Below, piece by piece: positions 58,083-64,000 of a stretch of 64,000 bases of DNA (its first letter is position 1; the number at the start of each line of letters is the position of its first letter). A model generated the notes under the pieces. That model worked only from the letters and a program-made list of their open reading frames with translations, was not told where the DNA came from and made no database searches. This DNA comes from an uncultured Acidimicrobiaceae bacterium. Its GTDB lineage: Bacteria > Actinomycetota > Acidimicrobiia > Spongiisociales > SHLN01. The stretch lies in NCBI GenBank assembly GCA_947259275.1, contig CAMYMH010000003.1:1-64000 (forward strand). The letters are read 5' to 3'. The position numbers and the translations under genes were made by a program.

Positions 58083-58131
58083 GGACCCAGAAGCTAACAG
58101 GCCGCTGCCAAGCGCCGTCAGTCAGCACCCC

Positions 58132-58374
58132 CTACCCCTGGCGGAGGTGGGCGTGGGGGCACCCGGTAGCGGGCTGCAGGTTACCGGGACGCGAAGCGTT
58201 CCCAGCCTCCCCCATGTCCTCGACGATGGCGGCTCCGCGGCGCCGGCTCTGTCCGGTCGCGCCGCCCCCCGAGCGGTGGGCCCCCCAGTCGAGCGACAGG
58301 ACGTCGATCCACTTGTCGTGATTGGCATCTTGGGACTCGCCGTCGATCCCGTCGTACTTCGCAAACGCGGCCAT
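58132..58374 (-). pseudogene. Truncated Hcp-like (T6SS tube family) gene fragment
   Basis: A good ribosome-binding site precedes ATG 58374. The first 50 or so residues (MAAFAKYDGIDGESQDANHD, then KWIDVLSLDWGAHRSGGGATGQSRRRGAAIVEDM) match the N-terminus of the Hcp1 family, which normally has about 160 residues. After VEDMGEAG the frame enters repeat DNA (a GGGACGCGAAGCGTTCCC palindrome and GGTGGGCG-type runs) and ends at residue 80. The fragment is probably non-functional, and the break lies exactly at a repeat module. Confidence 0.7.
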
Positions 58375-58539
58375 ACCTGCCACCTCCCCTGTCGCCGCCG
58401 GACACTTCCCCCACAACCTGTCGCTCTGGCGCAGCTAGTGGCGGGCGAGGCGGCCGGGTGGGGTCCCCGGGCCGGGGACCCCACCGTGACTAGTCGGTTC
58501 GGCCGACTGTGATGCGGCCGCCGTCACCGATCCTTGTTG

Positions 58540-59904
58540 TTACGGGTCGACGATCTTCACTACGACTCCGGCGGTGCCCACCGGAGTGAATCCCGGCTGG
58601 CCCAGGACGTATAGCTCACCGCGGCGGTCCTGGCCGAAGCCGGTGACCCTAACCTCGAGGCCGGTCGGCCCGACCGGGTTGAGCTCCGCGATCGACCCGT
58701 CGCTCGTCAGGTGGAACAACCGGCCCAGCCAATCGCCGAACACGTACGAGTCGCGGAGCGCCTTGACCTTGTTGCCTCGGTACATGAATCCACCCGTAAC
58801 CGAGATACCTTCATCGTGGTCATACTCGGCAACCGGGTCGATCATGCCGGCCGGAACTCCGGGCGAGAAGTCAGTCGTGAAACCGGGGCCGCTTCCGTTC
58901 ATGTCGAAGAGGAAGCTGCCTTCCTTCACCGGCCAGCCGTAGTTGCCTCCGCTGACGACGACGTCGATCTCCTCGATGTCGTTCTGACCGACGTCGGCGG
59001 CAATCAAGCGACCCGTCTCGGAGTCGAATGAGAATCGATACGGGTTGCGGAACCCGTAGGCGTATATCTCATCGGCGCCTTGGCGGCCGACAAAGGGATT
59101 GTCTGCCGGGATCCCGTACTCACCGTTGGCCGAATTCGCCCCCATTGGATCGATCCGCAGGATCTTCCCCAGAACGTTGCCGTCGCTGAGGTCCTGACCG
59201 TTGCCACCGGCCGCGTGTCCGTCGCCCTGGTCGTCGGCCGCACCACCGTCACCGACGGCGATGTACAACATGGCGTCCGGACCGAAATTGATGGCTCCAC
59301 CGTTGTGGTTGAACTGCGGTTGGTCGATGGTCAGCAGCACTCGCGAGCTGCCGGGATCGACCAGCGAGTCGGCTCGTTTCGGCTGCGGGACATGCCATTG
59401 CCGGATCACGGTCTGGTGGTTCGGGTCGACACCCGCGGGCATCGTCGAGAAGTCGGCCGGGCCCGAGGCCGGCTCCGACGTGTAGGTGTAGATAAGCCCG
59501 TTCTTCCGGTAGTCGGGGTGGAACGCCAAGCCCAGCAGGCCGCGCTCATCGAAGGAACCGGGGCCGAATGCGCCCAGGGGCACCAACAAACCAAGCCCAT
59601 CGGCGCCGACGTCGAGAACCGTGAGCCGGTCGGGGACCGTACCGTTCTTGCCGGGATCCAGCTTGATGGCCGTGATCGTGCCGACCTGGTCGACCACGAA
59701 AAGCCGATGGTTGTCGCCGGGGGCATTGATGGCCCAGACCGGCGACGTGAATCCCGTGGCCACGGTCTCGAGTGCGAACGCGGCATCCGATGCCGGTATC
59801 TCGTCGACGATCACGTCTTCGTGAACGGCGAGCGCCGTGGTCACCGAGCTGAGCAAGACCACGATCGCGACGTACGTGATCGTGGTGAGCCGAGACTTCC
59901 TCAT
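58540..59904 (-). CDS. Exported PQQ-dependent sugar dehydrogenase (GSDH family)
   Basis: The 454-residue protein has a signal peptide (SRLTTITYVAIVVLLSSVTTALA) and the soluble glucose/sorbosone dehydrogenase propeller: VATGFTSPVWAINAPGDNHRLFVVDQVGTI, ERGLLGLAFHPDYRKNGLIYTYTS, QFNHNGGAINFGPDAMLYIAVGDGGAADDQGDGHAAGGNGQDLSDGNVLGKILRIDP, YGFRNPYRFSFDSETGRLIAADVGQNDIEEIDVV, GNYGWP. It oxidises sugars outside the membrane with PQQ or is a family member without the cofactor. GGAGGG before ATG 59904 sets the start. Confidence 0.92.
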   Translation of the reverse strand: MRKSRLTTITYVAIVVLLSSVTTALAVHEDVIVDEIPASDAAFALETVATGFTSPVWAINAPGDNHRLFVVDQVGTITAIKLDPGKNGTVPDRLTVLDVGADGLGLLVPLGAFGPGSFDERGLLGLAFHPDYRKNGLIYTYTSEPASGPADFSTMPAGVDPNHQTVIRQWHVPQPKRADSLVDPGSSRVLLTIDQPQFNHNGGAINFGPDAMLYIAVGDGGAADDQGDGHAAGGNGQDLSDGNVLGKILRIDPMGANSANGEYGIPADNPFVGRQGADEIYAYGFRNPYRFSFDSETGRLIAADVGQNDIEEIDVVVSGGNYGWPVKEGSFLFDMNGSGPGFTTDFSPGVPAGMIDPVAEYDHDEGISVTGGFMYRGNKVKALRDSYVFGDWLGRLFHLTSDGSIAELNPVGPTGLEVRVTGFGQDRRGELYVLGQPGFTPVGTAGVVVKIVDP

Positions 59905-60121
59905 GGTCCCTCCTTCAGGCCGGAGCCTCTGTTCGCTCCGCTGCCGGGTACGTCTAGGCAATACGCAGCAGATGGAGGGGCGGTTCCCTCATCTGAGATC
60001 CGATCGCCATCGACCACCCGGGCCTCGGCTCATTCACAGCCCAATGCGATGGATCCCCGAAGACCGGTTCGCCCCCGTATCCTCGAGGTATGTTGGTTGG
60101 GCGCGGCCCGAGACAATCGGC

Positions 60122-60906
60122 ATGAGGGGCCGCCGCATGATCATCGCCTCGGCGCTCCTGATACTTGTCGCCGTCGCCGCCTGCTCTTCTCGAGATGCGA
60201 GTGTGCTCGGGGCGCTCTGCCGCCAGACCGGGTCGAGGCTCGTCGAGCTGCCGTTACCGCCGGACCTGGAGGCATCGTTCGATCAAGTTGTGGCGGAGGG
60301 GATGGCCGCCATGGACGCCGTCGGTGTCACAATCGCGGTGCAGTGTGCCAAAAGCCCCCTTTATGTCAAGGGCTACGGCAGCGCCGACCTCGCCTCAGGG
60401 ACTCCGGCGGCGGCGGAGACGGTCTACGAGATCGGCTCGATCTCCAAGCAGTTCGTGGCGGCCGAGATCATGAAGCTGGCCCACGAGGAGCCCTGAGCCT
60501 GGAAGACCCGATCGGCTCTTTCGTCCCGTCGCTGCCCGCCGATTGGCAGCCCGTCAGGCTGGATCGGGTCCTGAGCCATACCGGCGGTATCCCGGACCAC
60601 TTCGCGATCTTCGCCGAGAACCCGGAGACGCCGTTCGACTGGTCGCGGGACTATGCACCCGCCGAGCTCGTGACGGCCTTCCTGATGCTGGACGACCGGC
60701 TGGTGGCGCCTCCCAGAACGGTTTTCTCCTACAGCAACACCGGCTATGCCATCCTGGCCGCGGTCATGGGAGAAGAGGTCAACTTCACATTGCAGCTCTT
60801 CTACGCCGACTACGCCACCCTGCGTCGCTACCTCGTTGACGAGGAATTCATGACCCGGGCCGACGGCGTCTACTGGCGCAGCGGGGGTCGATTCCCCGCC
60901 CGCTAG
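60122..60906 (+). pseudogene. Frameshifted beta-lactamase-family gene joined to a DUF2087 tail
   Basis: ATG 60122 opens a lipoprotein signal (LLILVAVAACSS) and the N-terminal half of a serine beta-lactamase/DD-peptidase-like protein, with the S-x-x-K site in YEIGSISKQFVAAEIM, but this frame ends at TGA 60494. Homology continues in another frame: ALSLEDPIGSFVPSLPADWQPVRLDRVLSHTGGIPDHF to YSNTGYAILAAVMG, the Y-x-N motif region. From about 60774 the family changes: EEVNFTLQLFYADYATLRRYLVDEEFMTRADGVYWRSGGR is the C-terminal core of DUF2087. So a frameshift and a fusion of two gene pieces are present. Confidence 0.8.
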
Positions 60907-61022
60907 CCCCATTGGCTTAGCCGCCGGTTTGTGGCAGCCTTTGAGCGGGGAGGTTGGGCAAGATTCTGTGCAGAACTTGCGACCCGGGACATCAAACGAC
61001 ACCTACCAGAGGAGCAAGGCTC

Positions 61023-61583
61023 GTGGCGGCATTGGACATCGCCGGATATGTGGCGGCCATCAAGGAGCACGCCATCGAACACCGATTCCACGTACACGAC
61101 GAGCGGCACTTCGTCGAGACCTACAGCATGCGTCAGACCTTTGAGGTCGACCTTCACCCTGAGAACGCGTGCGGTGAGCCGCTCGACCTCCACCTCGCGC
61201 TCGAGGTAGATCCGCGGGTGGTACTCGACTTCGACGAACACGTAACCAGCCTCCCCAATGGGGGGGCACCGGACGACGCATACCACCTGCCGCTCTTCTT
61301 CCGATGGGGATTGCCGCCGCTTGCCGACCCGCCCGATCTGCTCATCCTTGCCACCGAGGTCGCCGGAGTAGGCGGAGTCGAGCTACCACTCGAGGTATCG
61401 GGGACCGATTCGAATGCGGCTGTTGCGGACGGCCCGGTTCGCCGGCTCTCGATCGTCGGAGAGGTGACGCTATCTCTCGCCGAGGTGTTCTCGGGAGGCC
61501 AGCCCTTGTGCGATGTGCTCGACCGGAGTCACGACGTCAGCGATTTCCTGCTGGAGCGAGGTGAAGCCTGGGGCTGGAGGTAG
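61023..61583 (+). CDS. Uncharacterised 186-residue protein
   Basis: No family is recognised. The protein is soluble and acidic, with alternating strands (MRQTFEVDLHPENACGEPLDLHLALEVDPRVVLDFDEHVTSLPNGG, LPLFFRWGLPPLADPPDLLILATEVAGVGGVELPLEV) and ends SHDVSDFLLERGEAWGWR. GTG 61023 follows AGAGGAGC at good spacing. It converges with the zinc-ribbon gene, with only 2 bases between the stops. Confidence 0.65.
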   Translation: MAALDIAGYVAAIKEHAIEHRFHVHDERHFVETYSMRQTFEVDLHPENACGEPLDLHLALEVDPRVVLDFDEHVTSLPNGGAPDDAYHLPLFFRWGLPPLADPPDLLILATEVAGVGGVELPLEVSGTDSNAAVADGPVRRLSIVGEVTLSLAEVFSGGQPLCDVLDRSHDVSDFLLERGEAWGWR

Positions 61584-61585
61584 GG

Positions 61586-61846
61586 CTAAGCGAAGGGATC
61601 GGCCGGGGGCGCCGAGGCCGCAGGGGTGGTCTCCGCATCGGCCTTCTCGGCTGGCGCCGCCTCAGTATCGGTCGAGGCCGGCTTTGACGCTGGGCCGCCG
61701 GCGGCCGGTTTCATATCGATGGCCAAACGATCCGCCTGTACGACATGGATGACCTCTTCCCAGTCACGGGCCAGGGCGCATTTGCCGCAATACACGGCAT
61801 TGTCACGTTTTACGACGGCTTCTCCGCCGCAGCGCGAGCACTCCAC
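61586..61846 (-). CDS. Small zinc-ribbon protein with Ala/Pro-rich tail
   Basis: The 86-residue protein has one zinc ribbon CSRCGG...VYCGKCA (Cys at residues 3, 6, 20, 23), a helical middle (LARDWEEVIHVVQADRLAIDM) and a low-complexity Ala/Pro/Glu tail. The function is unknown; such proteins may be nucleic-acid or protein binding. Confidence 0.65.
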   Translation of the reverse strand: MECSRCGGEAVVKRDNAVYCGKCALARDWEEVIHVVQADRLAIDMKPAAGGPASKPASTDTEAAPAEKADAETTPAASAPPADPFA

Positions 61847-62089
61847 GAAATGTCACTCCTTGTCGGTGTACCGCGTTGTTATCGGTTCACGCAAAGCGAG
61901 GCTTAAGGACTGCCCGACCGCCCACCGCCCGTCGCCCACCGACTGAGCAGGTCCAGTTCTCACGGCCAGCTGCCCGATGGAAGGCGGTTGGCGGTTGGCA
62001 GTGGGTGGTTGGCCCCTCCCCCGTCGAAGACGGGGGAGGCCGGGTGGGGGGCAGAAAGCGCGTTGCCGTGTTGGTGTTGTCGGCAGTCG
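61847..62089. repeat. Repeat-bearing gap between the zinc-ribbon and Fe-S oxidoreductase genes
   Basis: It contains a CCGCCCACCG/CGCCCACCG run (about 61918-61944), GGCGGTTGGCGGTTGGCAG (about 61983-62001) and the palindrome CCTCCCCCGTC-GAA-GACGGGGGAGG (62015-62039), again with a GAA loop, followed by CGGGTGGGGGG. No gene. Confidence 0.7.
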
Positions 62090-64000
62090 CTATTCCAAGG
62101 TCCGTTCCGCCAAGATCACCGAGATCTCCTTGACCTGAACCTGCTCGTCGACCCCGAGCTCTTTGACACCGTCGTCGAGCATGACGTAGCAGAAGGGGCA
62201 GGCGACCGCGATCTCATCGGCGCCGGTGGCGACGGCCTCCTCGGTCCGCTCGATGTTGATCTTTTTGCCGGTTTGCTCCTCCATCCAGAAGCGACCGCCT
62301 CCGGCACCACAGCACAACCCTTTGGTGCCGTTGCGCGGCATCTCAACCAGATCGGCTACCGAGGCGATCACCCGGCGGGGCGCGGCGAAAACGTCATTGT
62401 GGCGGCCGAGGTAGCAAGAGTCGTGGAAGGTGACCGTCTTGCCGTTGCCGCCAATCGGGGTCAGCTTCTGCTCCTGGAGGAGCTCCATCAGCACCTCGCT
62501 GTGGTGGAACACCTCGTATTCGCCGCCGAACTGCGGATATTCGTTCTGGAGAGTGTTGAAGCAATGGGGGCACTGGGTGATGACCCGGGTAATCCCGAGA
62601 TCGTTGAGCGTCTCGATGTTCTGGAGGGCGAGTTGCTGAAACACGTACTCATTGCCGGTCCGCCGAGCGGGGTCGCCGGTGCACAGCTCACCCGGCCCGA
62701 GGATGGCAAAATCGACACCCGCTTGATGAAGCAGGCGCGCGGTCGAGAGCGTCACCTTGCGGTTGCGGTCGTCGAACGATCCTGCGCAACCCACCCAGTA
62801 AAGCCATTCTGCGGTGACCCCCGGCTCGCCGAGCACCTTTACCTCGAAGTCGAGTTCCTTAGTCCAGTCGGCCCGGCTTTGCTGGCCCATGCCGTATGGG
62901 TTCGATGAGTTCTCGAGCGCCACATACGCTTTGCCGAGCTCAGATGGAAAGTCCGATTCCATGAGCGATAGATAACGCCGCATGTCGAGGATCTTGTCGA
63001 GGATCTCGATGTTCACCGGGCAGATGTCGTCACAGGCACGGCACGAGGTGCAGGCCCACAACTCCTCGGATGTGATCCGCTCGAAGACGGAATCGGCCGA
63101 GACCGTAATCGCCTCGTCGGTGCCGATCGGCGGCGACAACGGGTAGCCGGCGGTGGCGGTCGCCACCTCGCCGAGCTTGAGGACGATCTCGCGGGGGTCG
63201 AGTGCCTTGCCGGTGATGTTGGCGGGGCACACCGACGTGCAGCGGCCGCACATGGTGCAGGCATCGGTGTCGAACAGCTGCTTCCAGGTGAAATCCCCGA
63301 CCGCGCTCGCCCCGATGGTCTCGATGTCGGTGGCTTCCAGCAGGTTGGGCATCTCCCGCATCGCCCCCTTCGGGCGGGTACGAGGCGAGAGGAACATGTT
63401 GGTCGGCGAGGTCACCATGTGGCGCAACTTGGTCGTCGGCAGCATCACGAGAAACCCCATGAAGGCGAGGGCGTGGGTGGCCCACATCGCCTGGTGGAAC
63501 CCGGCGGCAATCGAGCCGGGAATCAAGTAGCTGAGTGAGTAGCCCGCAAACGACCACGTCTCGAAATCGGGGCGGCCCTCGGCCGACAGGCGGGCGGCCT
63601 CGACCGCCAGGCCGGTGATGCCGATGACGCCGAGCAGCAGCAGCGTCCAGGCGTCCTCCGGCTTGGTCTTGCCGCGTAGACGCCAGGGGCGCTGGACATA
63701 ACGCCGGCCCGCCGCCCACAAGATGCCGGTGACGAAAATCAGGGCAAAGGCGTCGAGGATGAACGAGTAGCCCTGGTACACCCGGCCGGTGAGGAACTTC
63801 CAATCAGCCGGCAGCAGATGGTCGATCTCGAGCGTGACCGTGCCGGCGAACAGAACCAGGAACCCGTAGTAGATCATTGCGTGCATGACACCGGCTGCCG
63901 GGTCGCGCAACAGGGTCTTCATGCGCAGGCCCCGATCGAGAGCAAGGGCGCGCTGCTTCCACAGCCCGGTGCGGGATTCGGCCGCTCCCCGTTCCCAGTT
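62090..64000 (-). CDS. Membrane-bound Fe-S oxidoreductase (HdrD/GlpC-like), 5' end outside window
   Basis: The frame is open to the right edge, so at least 636 residues are present and the N-terminus is missing; ATG 63922 is internal because the frame upstream (GLWKQRALALDRGLRMKTLL) continues the same family. An N-terminal membrane region (nitrate-reductase-gamma-like, several helices) is followed by two 4Fe-4S motifs CTMCGRCTSVCP and CTSCRACDDICP and two CCG domains (YWVGCAGSFDDRN...CTGDPARRTGNEY...CPHCFNTL; FHDSCYLGRHND...LCCGAGGGRFWMEE...CPFCYVML). It probably passes electrons between quinone or heme b and a heterodisulfide-like or acyl-CoA-linked partner (etfAB or a dehydrogenase upstream, not visible). 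Confidence 0.9.
   Translation of the reverse strand, partial: NWERGAAESRTGLWKQRALALDRGLRMKTLLRDPAAGVMHAMIYYGFLVLFAGTVTLEIDHLLPADWKFLTGRVYQGYSFILDAFALIFVTGILWAAGRRYVQRPWRLRGKTKPEDAWTLLLLGVIGITGLAVEAARLSAEGRPDFETWSFAGYSLSYLIPGSIAAGFHQAMWATHALAFMGFLVMLPTTKLRHMVTSPTNMFLSPRTRPKGAMREMPNLLEATDIETIGASAVGDFTWKQLFDTDACTMCGRCTSVCPANITGKALDPREIVLKLGEVATATAGYPLSPPIGTDEAITVSADSVFERITSEELWACTSCRACDDICPVNIEILDKILDMRRYLSLMESDFPSELGKAYVALENSSNPYGMGQQSRADWTKELDFEVKVLGEPGVTAEWLYWVGCAGSFDDRNRKVTLSTARLLHQAGVDFAILGPGELCTGDPARRTGNEYVFQQLALQNIETLNDLGITRVITQCPHCFNTLQNEYPQFGGEYEVFHHSEVLMELLQEQKLTPIGGNGKTVTFHDSCYLGRHNDVFAAPRRVIASVADLVEMPRNGTKGLCCGAGGGRFWMEEQTGKKINIERTEEAVATGADEIAVACPFCYVMLDDGVKELGVDEQVQVKEISVILAERTLE

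Noticed and set aside
60494-60496. TGA in the beta-lactamase-like gene considered as a selenocysteine codon, since selD shows Sec use
   Set aside because: Family similarity does not continue in the same frame after this TGA; it continues in another frame, so a frameshift explains it.

Overview
The window is a GC-rich bacterial chromosome segment that is almost certainly from the Actinomycetota. Lineage markers are mshA (mycothiol synthesis) followed by a YbjN-domain gene, an XRE regulator followed by an HbhA-like lysine/alanine/proline-rich protein (the Rv0474-Rv0475 arrangement of mycobacteria), a DUF2017-clpS pair, a DUF1876 (Rv1738-like) gene and an RsiG-like gene. A deep, environmental lineage such as the Acidimicrobiia is my inference and is not proven by the sequence. 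No rRNA, tRNA, CRISPR array, prophage or complete insertion sequence was seen.

Layout. 1-9.5 kb: sugar kinase, hydrolase, selD with an in-frame UGA at the catalytic position (a selenoprotein), mgtE, a class IV aminotransferase, an RmlD-like reductase and a DUF885 peptidase. 9.5-16.2 kb: HhH-GPD repair protein, nadE, a secreted beta-propeller lipoprotein, and the coupled aroF-tyrA pair. 16.2-21 kb: XRE-hbhA-like pair behind a palindromic operator, a tightly overlapped operon of HTH-clpS-DUF2017-nucleotidyltransferase, a Clp1-like P-loop protein, and a cluster of DnaA-box-like sites. 21-26.3 kb: an operon-like block with mshA, then rsiG and an M23 peptidase.

26.4-35.5 kb is the most interesting block: a multiheme cytochrome locus with 31 CXXCH sites and one CX3CH site in five proteins (4-heme; cytochrome b fused to a monoheme domain; 15-heme; 5-heme fused to a PKD domain; 7-heme NapC/NirT type), plus an NHL beta-propeller and a CcmI-like TPR protein. 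Three of its upstream regions carry a perfect CRP/FNR-type palindrome TGTGAAAnnnnTCACG, and each has a nearby DosR-like GGGAC-type box. A similar DosR-like box lies in front of the Rv1738-like gene at 41.8 kb. I infer a respiratory or extracellular electron-transfer system under low-oxygen/redox control.

35.5-47.5 kb: a MoaD-like beta-grasp/membrane fusion, hflX, pdxH, an orphan DNA methyltransferase, pheA, glgB and an S9 peptidase. 47.5-64 kb: an APC permease with a USP tail, a GH13 amylase, glgA, a PQQ sugar dehydrogenase, several gene remnants (amylase 5' end, Hcp-like fragment, frameshifted beta-lactamase joined to a DUF2087 tail) and, at the right edge, a membrane Fe-S oxidoreductase running off the window.

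Many intergenic gaps are filled by modular non-coding repeats: a double-hairpin element of about 140-180 bp in at least three full copies, a 116-bp element in three copies, GGTGGGC-type runs, and clusters of short hairpins whose stems differ but whose triloop is nearly always GAA or TTC. The modules recur on both strands and sit at sites of gene decay, which suggests a mobile or recombinogenic repeat family.
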